Origin: an uncultured Ruminococcus sp.
Lineage (GTDB): Bacteria; Bacillota; Clostridia; Lachnospirales; Lachnospiraceae
Assembly: GCA_900553885.1 (NCBI GenBank)
Contig: USFD01000007.1
Coordinates: 1 to 55,405 of the forward strand
DNA length: 55,405 nt
Reading direction: 5' to 3'
The translations under genes were made by a program, and so were the position numbers. The notes beneath the pieces were generated by a model. That model did no database searches. It worked only from the letters and a program-made list of their open reading frames with translations, and was not told the DNA's origin. Below, piece by piece: positions 18,212 to 26,397 of this stretch (its first letter is position 1; every line of letters begins with the position of its first letter).

Positions 18212-19174
18212 TTACCATTCAAAAATACATGCCGCCCAGGTAAGTCCCGCGCCGAATCCGGCAAGCAGGAGCTTCTGTCCTTTTGCCAGCTCGTTCTTCC
18301 GGTTCATCTCGTCCAGAAGAATGGGCACCGTGGCCGCTGATGTATTGGCATATTCTTCCAGGTTCATGGGGAACCTGGATATATCTGTGTGCAGTCTTTT
18401 CGCGACTGCTTCTATGATTCTTCTGTTTGCCTGGTGGAGAACGAAATAATCGATATCGTTCAGCTCCATGGAAGCTTTCTCCAGCACTTCCTCTACAATC
18501 TCCGGCACCTTGCGCACGGCAAACTTGAATACGCCCTGGCCGTCCATATGTATATAGGAATCTTTATCCTCGCCTTCCTTTTCCCTGCCTTTCCGGTGTC
18601 TGCTCAGTCCGGTCAGTGCCGATCCTTTGACGCCGTCCGAGTGAGCTGCCATTACACACGGCTCTCCCTCTTCCGCCCGAAGGATGGCTGCCCCGGCCCC
18701 GTCTCCGAAAAGGATACAGGTGCTTCTGTCCGTCCAGTCCACCATATTGCTCATGCTGTCCGCGCCGATTACCAGAATGGTCCGGTACAGACCTGCGCTT
18801 ATGTACGCCTGGGCTGTGTTAAACGCAAGTACGAAACCTGTGCACGCCGCATTCATATCAAATCCTGCCGCGTTTACTGCTCCGATCATCCGCTGCACCT
18901 CACATGCCGCACAGGGAAATACTGTCTCTGACGATGAGGTTGCAACAAGAATCAGTTCAATTTCTTTCGGGTCTATGCCGCTTTGCTCGACAGCCTGCTG
19001 CGCTGCCCGGCCTGCCATATAGGAAGTCGTCTCTTCTTCAATAATGTGGCGTCTGGCAATTCCCGTCCGCTCCCGGATCCACGCGTCATTTGTGTCCACA
19101 ATTCTGGACAGATCGTCATTGTCCATAATGTGAGGCGGCACATAAGAACCGGTTCCGCAAATTTTTCCTACCAT
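18212..19174 (-). CDS. fabH: beta-ketoacyl-ACP synthase III
   Basis: This 320-residue initiating condensing enzyme joins acetyl-CoA (or a branched acyl-CoA) to malonyl-ACP. The catalytic Cys is C111 in NAACTGF, with His in VLHQANRR and Asn in YANTSAATVP. I place the start at 19174 (MVGKICGTGSYVPP). The longer frame to 19228 would begin inside the promoter's -10 box at 19229-19234, so it cannot be translated from this promoter. GGAG precedes the chosen ATG. It is the first gene of the operon. Confidence 0.95.
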   Translation of the reverse strand: MVGKICGTGSYVPPHIMDNDDLSRIVDTNDAWIRERTGIARRHIIEEETTSYMAGRAAQQAVEQSGIDPKEIELILVATSSSETVFPCAACEVQRMIGAVNAAGFDMNAACTGFVLAFNTAQAYISAGLYRTILVIGADSMSNMVDWTDRSTCILFGDGAGAAILRAEEGEPCVMAAHSDGVKGSALTGLSRHRKGREKEGEDKDSYIHMDGQGVFKFAVRKVPEIVEEVLEKASMELNDIDYFVLHQANRRIIEAVAKRLHTDISRFPMNLEEYANTSAATVPILLDEMNRKNELAKGQKLLLAGFGAGLTWAACIFEW

Positions 19175-19212
19175 AATTATTCTCCAACTCACCAAATTAC
19201 TTTGATTCTTAA

Positions 19213-19233
19213 ATACTTTGACTCTCAAAGTAT
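19213..19233. promoter_or_regulatory. FabT-like operator at the fab operon promoter
   Basis: ATACTTTGA-CTC-TCAAAGTAT is a perfect 9+3+9 palindrome. It contains TTTGA/TCAAA half-sites in the arrangement remembered for FabT boxes. It overlaps the -10 element, so a bound repressor would block RNA polymerase. The only MarR-type gene nearby is the last gene of the same operon (7764-8222). Confidence 0.75.
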
Positions 19234-19256
19234 ATCACATCTTATTTAATTGTCAA
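19229..19256 (-). promoter_or_regulatory. Sigma-A promoter for the fab operon
   Basis: On the minus strand TTGACA (19251-19256) is followed by a 16-base spacer and TATACT (19229-19234), with a TG dinucleotide just ahead of the -10. The expected start is near 19222, giving a leader of about 48 bases before the fabH ATG. Confidence 0.8.
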
Positions 19257-19322
19257 TATATATTCCGTAATAGTTTCGTAATAATTTTCGACAAAAAAAT
19301 AAGCAGCATTTCCTCTGGAAAA

Positions 19323-19380
19323 TAAAAACAGGACCGAAACTGATTTTTCTTATGTAAATCGATTCCAATCCTGCTTTTAT
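19323..19380 (-). terminator. Imperfect terminator after the BFD-type gene
   Basis: On the minus strand TAAAAGCAGGA pairs imperfectly with TCCTGTTTTTA, with a long interior region and a T-run after the stem, 28 bases beyond the stop at 19408. It would also protect the fab promoter from read-through. Confidence 0.45.
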
Positions 19381-19407
19381 GTACTAAAACAAACTTCCCC
19401 TTTCCGG

Positions 19408-19602
19408 CTATTTCATCATGATTTCTGAAATGGCATCCAGAATCTTATCGTGGCAGCCGCCGCAGCCGGTAGAACAATGGGTAACTTTCTGAACCTCGTC
19501 AAAAGCTTCCAGAACATCACTGAATGAAGTCATCTGATGCAGAGCATTCTCAACATCCGCATAAGACACCTGCTTACAATTACAAATCATTCCTGTCTGC
19601 AT
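19408..19602 (-). CDS. BFD-like [2Fe-2S]-binding protein
   Basis: The 64-residue product has the bacterioferritin-associated ferredoxin layout: CNC near the start (C7, C9) and CSTGCGGC near residue 43 (C43, C47, C50). Such domains bind a 2Fe-2S cluster and often act in electron or iron transfer. It stands alone with its own terminator and ribosome binding site, so its partner is unknown. Confidence 0.75.
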   Translation of the reverse strand: MQTGMICNCKQVSYADVENALHQMTSFSDVLEAFDEVQKVTHCSTGCGGCHDKILDAISEIMMK

Positions 19603-19700
19603 AGCAATCTCTCCTTTCTTCTACACCTATCATATACTACAGCGGTAAAAAAAGCAATTTGAAATTTTTTATCAATAATTGGCAATCGCCCAAAGCCTCT

Positions 19701-20153
19701 CTATTTCTCAGCAGCAATCCCTCTGTGTTCTACCGAAGTTGAAAAAACAATCAGCGTTTTCGTCCGTCCGAAGCGCTGAAGCTCCCCGATAAACTGATCC
19801 AGCTCTGCCGTACTCGGAAACAGAACTTCCAGCACCATGGAGTAATCGCCGGTAACACAATTGCATTCAATCACATTCCTGCACGCTTTGACAAACGGAT
19901 AGAACTCTTCTTTGTCTTTCGGAGATACTTCCAGATTAATCAGTGCTTTAATGTGATACCCCAGCGCCACAGGATTGACCTGGGCATAATAGCCCATAAT
20001 AATCCCTTCCTTTTCCATTTTTTCAATTCTGGCCGAGACAGTAGGCGTGGAGAGGTAAACCTTTGACGCAATCTCTTTCAGTGGTGTTTTTGCGTTTTCC
20101 TGTAAAATATTTAAAATAATTTTGTCCGCCTTATCAAGTTTTTCATGTTTCAT
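19701..20153 (-). CDS. Lrp/AsnC-family transcriptional regulator
   Basis: This 150-residue protein has an N-terminal helix-turn-helix (KADKIILNILQENAKTPLKEIASKVYLSTPTVSARIEKM is spread over residues 8-46) and a C-terminal RAM effector domain (GYHIKALINLEV, VTGDYSMVLEVLF). AGGAGGATAACCGTAA precedes the ATG. It lies between the fab locus and the amine-catabolism island and may respond to an amino acid from that pathway; that link is a guess from position. Confidence 0.88.
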   Translation of the reverse strand: MKHEKLDKADKIILNILQENAKTPLKEIASKVYLSTPTVSARIEKMEKEGIIMGYYAQVNPVALGYHIKALINLEVSPKDKEEFYPFVKACRNVIECNCVTGDYSMVLEVLFPSTAELDQFIGELQRFGRTKTLIVFSTSVEHRGIAAEK

Positions 20154-20253
20154 TTACGGTTATCCTCCTGTTTTTCCAGGGATTCTCTTTCCGGGTACAG
20201 CCTTGAAATTTCTAATCTCAGACTGCAGGCAAAGTCCGGGGCTGTTACAGTTT

Positions 20254-21459
20254 TCAGAATGATCTTGGTTTATCCCACACTTTAAGCCTTGTACCGATAT
20301 CATGTATCAGAGCATACGTATAACACTCATACGCCCATGCCACGTCTTCGATGGGCATGCCTTCCAGGGATACCAGGATAATCTCGTCTTCCGATTCTCT
20401 TCCCGGCTTTTTTCCCCGTATAATCTCGCCCAGGGAAGTAATGGAGTCTCTTTCGATCAGTCCGTCTTCGATCATGTATACAAAGTCTTCCCCCATACAG
20501 CCGGTATGTTTTCGTACTCCGTTTTCATCATATCCCAGGTTGTCTTCCTCCGCATAGTTTTCATACATCCCGTAATTATCAATAACCTTTTTCAGATCAG
20601 CAATACTTTTATAGTCCATATTGAATGTACTGGAAGAAATATACAGAAGTCCTTTTTTCATCCACTCTCTCTTTACTTCAGGCCACTGCCCCTGCATACA
20701 TGATATCGCTTCACTGACAATATCCGCATCTCTGACCGCCTCTTCCATTGTTGAACAGATCGTAACTTCTTTCACATCCGGGTAATTTTCTTCGATGTAT
20801 TTTTTCATGTTCAACGCTGTTTTTGATGTGGGGGAACTGCCTTTAAGTTTAATCACTTCAATATCGGGACGGACAGTCATGATAGACATTAAACATGCCT
20901 TACTGACTACCCCGCAGCCCAGCAGGGATAATACTTTCGCATCCTTGACCGCCAGAAGTTTTGCAGCCAGTCCGGGCATTGCTCCTGTCCGCATCGAACT
21001 CAGCAGGTTTCCGGACATATAGGCGAGCGGTTTTCCGGTTTCCACATCATTAAGCATTACCATGAGTATGGATCTGGGCAGGCCTTTTGCTCTGTTATTT
21101 CCATTGGAGCCGTACCATTTCTCGCCTGCCACATGAAACCGTCCTCCCAGATATGCCGGCATCGCGATAAATCTGCGGTCCCGGGAATTGTTAACAGGAA
21201 AATTTTCTATTGGAGATTTCTTGGGAAAATAGAGCATAAGGCCATGCGCGTCATTATACGGACCTCCCATTATAAAATCTCCGTCCTCCATAAGACCGAG
21301 GGCTTCTTCCATAACATCCACGCATCTTGCAGCATTGAGCACGCCTGCGTCTACCATATCTTCTTCGCTTAAATATAAAAAACTAACCTCCGAATTCTCC
21401 GGTTCCACGTTGCTTTTTCTGTCTGTTGCCTCAAATTCTACATTTCTGTCCTCATTCAT
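20254..21459 (-). CDS. ornithine cyclodeaminase/mu-crystallin family protein, copy 1
   Basis: This 401-residue NAD(P)-binding protein belongs to the ornithine cyclodeaminase/mu-crystallin fold (PF02423). The Rossmann motif LLGCGVVSKACLMSI and the active-site region AYMSGNLLSSMRTGAMPGLAAK are visible. Homologues in Clostridia are sometimes named tyramine oxidase subunit B, a label I recall but cannot verify. It is clearly paralogous to the protein at 23745, sharing blocks such as AMPAYLGGRFH and AGEKWYGSNG. I choose the ATG at 21459 because GGGAG is 9 bases away. It has its own MerR-type promoter, with a terminator-like hairpin between promoter and gene. Probable role: an imine or amino-acid reductase/deaminase in amine catabolism. 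Confidence 0.78.
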   Translation of the reverse strand: MNEDRNVEFEATDRKSNVEPENSEVSFLYLSEEDMVDAGVLNAARCVDVMEEALGLMEDGDFIMGGPYNDAHGLMLYFPKKSPIENFPVNNSRDRRFIAMPAYLGGRFHVAGEKWYGSNGNNRAKGLPRSILMVMLNDVETGKPLAYMSGNLLSSMRTGAMPGLAAKLLAVKDAKVLSLLGCGVVSKACLMSIMTVRPDIEVIKLKGSSPTSKTALNMKKYIEENYPDVKEVTICSTMEEAVRDADIVSEAISCMQGQWPEVKREWMKKGLLYISSSTFNMDYKSIADLKKVIDNYGMYENYAEEDNLGYDENGVRKHTGCMGEDFVYMIEDGLIERDSITSLGEIIRGKKPGRESEDEIILVSLEGMPIEDVAWAYECYTYALIHDIGTRLKVWDKPRSF

Positions 21460-21478
21460 ATATCTCATCTCCCAACGC

Positions 21479-21520
21479 AAAAAGGCAAGCGATGACTTAA
21501 CAGCACCCTTGCCTTTTGTT
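21479..21520 (-). terminator. Terminator-like hairpin in the leader of the OCD copy-1 gene
   Basis: On the minus strand AAAAGGCAAG pairs with CTTGCCTTTTT around an 18-base loop that can pair further (GGTG with CATC), ending in a T5 run. It lies downstream of the promoter at 21535-21565 and 20 bases before the ATG. It is either a leader attenuator or the end of the upstream nitrilase transcript. Confidence 0.6.
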
Positions 21521-21534
21521 TCTTTTGGCTTATT

Positions 21535-21565
21535 ATAATAAACTATGGCATTATACCAATGTCAA
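21535..21565 (-). promoter_or_regulatory. MerR-type promoter for the OCD copy-1 gene
   Basis: On the minus strand TTGACA (21560-21565) and TATTAT (21535-21540) are separated by 19 bases, the long spacer of MerR-activated promoters. The spacer contains the dyad TGGCATTATACCA (plus-strand 21546-21558), nearly identical and identically placed to those at 28360 and 37776. Confidence 0.7.
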
Positions 21566-21589
21566 GACATATCGGAGTATTCTTCTGGT

Positions 21590-22453
21590 TTATTCCGGAC
21601 TGCCGTGCGTCAGCAAAATGCCGTAGGTCTCCGGCCTGCGGTCCCGGAATACGCCCCATTCCCTCCGTTCGGATGCCAGTCTGTCCAGATCAAACGTTGC
21701 CGTGATCACGGATTCCGTATGGTCATCTGCTTCTGCAATGACCTCCCCGTGATTGTCACAGATAAATGATGATCCGTAAAATGTCATTTCTGTTTCATCT
21801 TTTTCTGTTCCGATTCTGTTAGACGCTGCAACCGGGATCAGATTTGCCGCCGCATGTCCTTTCATTACATTTTTCCAATGCACTCTGGAATCTATATCGA
21901 ACTGCAGCTCCGATCCGATTGCCGTGGGATACAATATAATTTCCGCTCCCATCAGAGCCATGGCCCGGGCCGCTTCGGGGAACCACTGATCCCAGCAGAT
22001 CCCCACTCCGATCCTGCCGTAAAGTGTATTCCATACTTTGTATCCGGTATCTCCCGGTGTAAAATAAAATTTTTCTGCATACGGCAGGCCGTCCGGTATA
22101 TGTGTTTTCCGGTAGATACCAAGGAGTTCCCCCGTCCCGTCAATCATTGCAACCGTATTAAACTGTGTGTTGCCGTACCGCTCAAAAAAACTGACAGGGA
22201 TCACGATCCTCAGTTCTTCTGCCACCGTCTGAAAATGTTTGACCGCTCTGCTCTCCTCCAGGGGCACTGCCAGATCCAGATACTTTACATCCTGTCTCTG
22301 ACAGAAATAAGGCGTCTCAAAAAGTTCCTGCAGTAAAACCACCTGCGCGCCTTTTTCTGCGGCGGTCCTCACAAGATTTTCTGCTTTCCGAATCATTTCC
22401 TCCCTGTCCCACACTGCGCTCATCTGAGTTGCAGCAATTGTTACGTTTCTCAA
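21590..22453 (-). CDS. aguB: carbon-nitrogen hydrolase, N-carbamoylputrescine amidase-like
   Basis: This 287-residue nitrilase-superfamily amidase has the full catalytic triad: E43 in LLQELFETPYF, K116 in YRKTHIPDG and C153 in GICWDQWFPEAAR. These contexts closely resemble AguB, which cleaves N-carbamoylputrescine to putrescine, CO2 and ammonia. No agmatine deiminase (AguA) is adjacent, so the true substrate may be another N-carbamoyl or amide compound produced in this pathway. It is the last gene of the oxidase operon, 28 bases after the MFS gene. Confidence 0.8.
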   Translation of the reverse strand: MRNVTIAATQMSAVWDREEMIRKAENLVRTAAEKGAQVVLLQELFETPYFCQRQDVKYLDLAVPLEESRAVKHFQTVAEELRIVIPVSFFERYGNTQFNTVAMIDGTGELLGIYRKTHIPDGLPYAEKFYFTPGDTGYKVWNTLYGRIGVGICWDQWFPEAARAMALMGAEIILYPTAIGSELQFDIDSRVHWKNVMKGHAAANLIPVAASNRIGTEKDETEMTFYGSSFICDNHGEVIAEADDHTESVITATFDLDRLASERREWGVFRDRRPETYGILLTHGSPE

Positions 22454-22481
22454 GATACAGCCTCCCTTCTGTACACAGCCC

Positions 22482-23729
22482 CTATTTATAAGACCGTTTC
22501 ATATATTGTATCTGTTCATTTTCATGCACTTTCACTTTATCATATTTTATACAGCACATAATCAGCATTACCACAACAGCCAGGGCGTTCACCGCGGTTC
22601 CCGTTTTCATCAGGCCGTATAGTCCCAGATGGCTTCTTATTACACCGCAGATAAAGGACGCGATTCCTTCCCCGAACCCCATTGTGGCGACGCTGATCAG
22701 GGTTGTTGCTTTGACAAGGTCTTTATTCGGCAGCATCTCTTCGATAAAATACATGCCGCCTGCGTAGAAAAGTCCGAACCCCAGCATTTCACAGGTCTGG
22801 GCCAGTATAACGGCATTGATGTCGTGAACATAAGTGGGGATCAGATTTTTCAGTGTCATAAAAACCGCACAGCAGAACATCAGCCATTTCATCGGGATCC
22901 TGTTTCTGCATTTCAGGATAATAAACGCAGACGGGATCTCCGACACAGCGAGAACAAATTCAGCCAGTCCGTAATGTATATTATTTCCGCCAAGTCCCGT
23001 AAAAATGTCAATCATAAAAACGCTTCCGAAATCATAGCCCATAAACATCAGCGCGGAACCAATCAGAAACAGAATATACACCGGATAATTCTTCAGCAGA
23101 TACCCGACCGAGTGGGGTCTGTCCGAATCCTTCTTCTTTACCGTGTAATTCTTTTCAACGATGGATTCCCATGGCATATAAAACGCGGCCAGCGCCATGA
23201 GCAGACACAGCGCCGCACCGGACAGGGGGAGAGTCTGTATCCCTATTTTATCGCAGTACACCCCGGCCAGAACGCAGAGGAACGCCCAGGAGACAGAACC
23301 TCCCGCGCGCCCCTTTGCGAAATTTACATTTTGTCCGTGACTGACATACAGCATAGACAGCGAGTCAATCAGCGGCGATACTGTTGTAAAACTGATTCCG
23401 AAACCTGCGGAAATCAGAAGCATAAGAAGAAAGTTGTGCTGTACAGCAAATAATCCGACCGTCAGAACAGCGGACACGGCTGACAGAATCCCGATTATAT
23501 TTTTCAGCGGCATTTTATACACATGATTATCCGCGTATGAGCCGACCCAGATCTGAAAGGCGACGCCTACTACAAGCTTCACCCCGTTCAGAATGCCGAT
23601 CTCCACTTCTGAAAATCCTTTATATTGCAGGATCTGCGTCATATATGCATAATTCGCCACCGCTGCTCCCCAGAATAATACCTGAAGCATGAAATACCGG
23701 ATATTCAGCATTCTTATCTTCGTTGTCAT
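22482..23729 (-). CDS. MFS transporter (MFS_1-like)
   Basis: This 415-residue protein has about 12 hydrophobic segments. The first helices carry FWGAAVANYAYMTQILQYKGFSEVEIGILNG, and the cytoplasmic 2-3 loop is GSYADNHVYKMPLKN. It resembles the PF12832/nucleoside-symporter-like branch. Being between two catabolic genes it probably imports or exports a substrate or product of the amine-oxidation route. Specificity cannot be read. Confidence 0.75.
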   Translation of the reverse strand: MTTKIRMLNIRYFMLQVLFWGAAVANYAYMTQILQYKGFSEVEIGILNGVKLVVGVAFQIWVGSYADNHVYKMPLKNIIGILSAVSAVLTVGLFAVQHNFLLMLLISAGFGISFTTVSPLIDSLSMLYVSHGQNVNFAKGRAGGSVSWAFLCVLAGVYCDKIGIQTLPLSGAALCLLMALAAFYMPWESIVEKNYTVKKKDSDRPHSVGYLLKNYPVYILFLIGSALMFMGYDFGSVFMIDIFTGLGGNNIHYGLAEFVLAVSEIPSAFIILKCRNRIPMKWLMFCCAVFMTLKNLIPTYVHDINAVILAQTCEMLGFGLFYAGGMYFIEEMLPNKDLVKATTLISVATMGFGEGIASFICGVIRSHLGLYGLMKTGTAVNALAVVVMLIMCCIKYDKVKVHENEQIQYMKRSYK

Positions 23730-23744
23730 ATAACTCTTTGTCCT

Positions 23745-24890
23745 TTATACCATATACGGAGTATCCCACAGTTTCAGTTTTGTTCCGATTCCTTCCTTTA
23801 ACGCTTTCACATAACATTCATGCCCCCAGCCCACATCAAGGATCGGCATTCCCCCAAGACTGATCATGATCACTTCATCGTCGGAGGTCCTTCCCGGCTC
23901 AATTCCTCTTACAATCGCTCCCAGATGCTGGACCTCTTTTCTGTCAATCTCGCCTGCAAGTATCATATTGGCGTAGTCCATACCCGGAATACCCATCTGC
24001 AGTTTATTGCCCTCCTCGTCATATTCCTGATAGACATTGATGTATTCTTCATACATTCCCAGATTGTCCACCACTTTTGTAACGTGATCTCTCGTATATC
24101 CGTAATCAACGCCCAGTGTACCGGAAGAAATGATCAGACATCCCTTTTTAATCCAGGCCGGATCGATTACCGGCCATTTCCGCGGTTCCACCGACACGCC
24201 TTCACAGAGAATATCCGTTCCTTCGACAACCTCTCTCAGGTCAGCACATACTGTGATTTCCTTTAACTGCGGATATTTTGCTTTTGCAAATTCCGCAAGT
24301 TCATGGGCGGTCTTTGAGGCCGGGGAACTGCCTTTGATCTTCAGCACTTCTACCGTTTTTATCTTTGCCATAATGGCCATAAGAGAGGTTTTGTTTACTA
24401 CGCCGGCGCCGATCATGCCTAATACTTTTGCTTCCGGCGGAGCCAGATACTCTGCGGCCAGTCCGGGCATTGCTCCTGTGCGCATGGCGCTTAACAGGTT
24501 GGCGGACATATATGCCAGAGGCTGCCCGGTTTCCACGTCATTGAGGGTTACCATAAGGATTGATCTCGGCAGCCCTCTTTCGCTGTTGCGTCCGTTGGAG
24601 CCGTACCATTTTTCGCCTGCCATATGAAATCTTCCGCCGAGGTAAGCCGGCATTGCCATAAACCTGCGGTCTCTGGAATCTTCTTTGGGGAATCCGACGA
24701 TCCCTGACTTCTTCGGGAAGATCAGCTGCATCCCGTGATCATTATGAGCCCTTCCGCCCATAAGGTAATCGCCGGCGCTGAGCAGAGCCATCACTTCACC
24801 TACCGTATCCACACATCTTCCGGCGTCAAGGACGCCTGCTTCTATCATATCTTCTTCATTTAAATATAAAAATTCGATTTTTGTATCCAT
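23745..24890 (-). CDS. ornithine cyclodeaminase/mu-crystallin family protein, copy 2
   Basis: The 381-residue paralogue of the 20254 gene has the same order of motifs: AMPAYLGGRFHMAGEKWYGSN, YMSANLLSAMRTGAMPGLAA and the nucleotide-binding MIGAGVVNKTSLMAIM. Here the loop reads GAGVV, the more usual form; copy 1 has GCGVV. It is within the main oxidase operon, 28 bases from the FAD oxidase gene. Clostridial homologues are sometimes called tyramine oxidase subunit B. The family includes ornithine cyclodeaminase, ketimine reductases and opine-type dehydrogenases, all fitting imine chemistry next to an amine oxidase. Confidence 0.8.
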   Translation of the reverse strand: MDTKIEFLYLNEEDMIEAGVLDAGRCVDTVGEVMALLSAGDYLMGGRAHNDHGMQLIFPKKSGIVGFPKEDSRDRRFMAMPAYLGGRFHMAGEKWYGSNGRNSERGLPRSILMVTLNDVETGQPLAYMSANLLSAMRTGAMPGLAAEYLAPPEAKVLGMIGAGVVNKTSLMAIMAKIKTVEVLKIKGSSPASKTAHELAEFAKAKYPQLKEITVCADLREVVEGTDILCEGVSVEPRKWPVIDPAWIKKGCLIISSGTLGVDYGYTRDHVTKVVDNLGMYEEYINVYQEYDEEGNKLQMGIPGMDYANMILAGEIDRKEVQHLGAIVRGIEPGRTSDDEVIMISLGGMPILDVGWGHECYVKALKEGIGTKLKLWDTPYMV

Positions 24891-24918
24891 TACATTTGTC
24901 CTCCTTCTGTTTACTGAT

Positions 24919-26058
24919 CTATCTCACCGGTCTGAACCGGTCATAAGCAAGCGCGGAAATATCAACTGCTGTTTTCTCTCCTACCGTCATCTGTGCAAGC
25001 ATTAAGCCTACCGCCGGAGCCGTACCGAACCCATGTCCGGTAAATCCGCAGGCCAGAATCATTCCCGGAACTTCTTCCACCCTGCTGATCACCGGGACTC
25101 CGTCATGGCACATATCGATCCATCCGCCCCATGTCCTGACAATCTTTGCATCGGCAAGCAGCGGTATGTATCCCATGATCGCCCTGCAGCCCGCCGGCGC
25201 CGTAACCGAAGAAGTCTTCAGTTCATCCAGCGGCATGTCTATGCCGTCCTCCAGCCCGCTGTCGCACCCGAATACAAAGGATCCGTGCTGCGACTGATGG
25301 CCGTAGAAATCTCCGTCCGCCGTTCCCAGCATGATATCGAACATATGCGGCTGCATTTCCGTTACCAGCGCCTCCTCAAAATATGTATAAAGAGGAACGT
25401 CAACCCCCACTGTTCTGGCCAGATACCGGCTTGCGTACCCTGCCGCGATTATCACGGTTTCCGCCTCGAATACTTCGCCGGATTCCATGATTACCCGTCT
25501 GAGCCTGCCTTTATATTTTTCCAGTTTTACGACTCTGGCATCTGTAAAAAAGCGTACGCCCTTTTCCAGCGCTCTTATATAATATGCCAGTGTGGTAATC
25601 ATGGGATTTGCGTGCCCGTCGGTGGGGCACCAGCTTGCCCCGATGACCTCTTCCGAGAGATAAGGGCAGATCTCCTTTACAGTCTGTGCATCGACCACAT
25701 TCATGTCCAGGCCCAGTTCCCTCGACCGTGAGGCAAGATCCTCAAGCTTTTGGATATGAGCCTCTGTTTTTCCAAGCCGGAGATTTCCCTTCTGGTAATA
25801 TTCAACATCAATTCCCAGTTCTTCTGAAAGGAAAGGCCACATATTATTTACCGCATACATTGCGTAGGGAAGTTCCCGCATATCACGGCCGGACTGTCTG
25901 ACGCCGCCTCCGTTCCGCGAAGACCCGCCATGCCCGATGCTCTTATCAGCCTCTAATACGATTACGTCACGGACGCCTTTTTTTGCAAGATAATAGGCAG
26001 CCGCACATCCATTTACTCCGCCTCCGATTATGATTACATCCGCTGTCATTTTACCCAT
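24919..26058 (-). CDS. FAD-dependent amine/amino-acid oxidase, beta subunit type
   Basis: This 379-residue protein is a DAO-family flavoprotein with the dinucleotide fold VIIIGGGVNGCAAAYYLAKKG near the start, SIGHGGSSRNGGGVRQ, and the C-terminal CGFTGHGFGTAPAVGLMLA typical of glycine/sarcosine/D-amino-acid oxidases. It corresponds to the HcnC/OoxB-type subunit in multi-subunit oxidases. The ATG at 26058 has GGAGG 8 bases upstream and overlaps the small 2Fe-2S gene by 8 bases. It probably does the first oxidation of a primary or secondary amine; the acceptor would be the iron-sulfur chain of its partners. Confidence 0.85.
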   Translation of the reverse strand: MGKMTADVIIIGGGVNGCAAAYYLAKKGVRDVIVLEADKSIGHGGSSRNGGGVRQSGRDMRELPYAMYAVNNMWPFLSEELGIDVEYYQKGNLRLGKTEAHIQKLEDLASRSRELGLDMNVVDAQTVKEICPYLSEEVIGASWCPTDGHANPMITTLAYYIRALEKGVRFFTDARVVKLEKYKGRLRRVIMESGEVFEAETVIIAAGYASRYLARTVGVDVPLYTYFEEALVTEMQPHMFDIMLGTADGDFYGHQSQHGSFVFGCDSGLEDGIDMPLDELKTSSVTAPAGCRAIMGYIPLLADAKIVRTWGGWIDMCHDGVPVISRVEEVPGMILACGFTGHGFGTAPAVGLMLAQMTVGEKTAVDISALAYDRFRPVR

Positions 26059-26383
26059 GATACGCACCTCCGTCCTTTGCTAAAATTTTCATTTCAGTAG
26101 GTCTCATCGGCGCTCTCGACGTTGCCGGCTCAATCTCCAGGGGCGATACCCCCAGTTCCCTGGCGACAATCCCTTTCACAAGTTTCCCGCAGGTCTGTCC
26201 CTGGCAAAGTCCCATGCCTGACCGTAAAAATCTTCTTATTTCTTCTATTGTAAACAATCCTGCATGGACAGCCCGCCGGATCTCCCCTTTTGTCACCTCT
26301 TCACACCGGCAGATCAGCATATCGTCATCCGGAGCTTCCACATACGGACCGATCTTTTTTAATTTTTCCTGAATATCCACCAT
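26051..26383 (-). CDS. BFD-like [2Fe-2S] subunit of the oxidase
   Basis: This 110-residue protein has C25 and C27 in CRCEEVTKGEI, then C60 and C65 in GMGLCQGQTCGKLV. In opine oxidases and HcnB this domain is the C-terminal part of the alpha subunit; here it is a separate gene. It lies between the two flavoprotein genes and overlaps the second, which supports a complex with fixed stoichiometry. Confidence 0.85.
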   Translation of the reverse strand: MVDIQEKLKKIGPYVEAPDDDMLICRCEEVTKGEIRRAVHAGLFTIEEIRRFLRSGMGLCQGQTCGKLVKGIVARELGVSPLEIEPATSRAPMRPTEMKILAKDGGAYHG

Positions 26384-26397
26384 TACAACTTCCTCCT

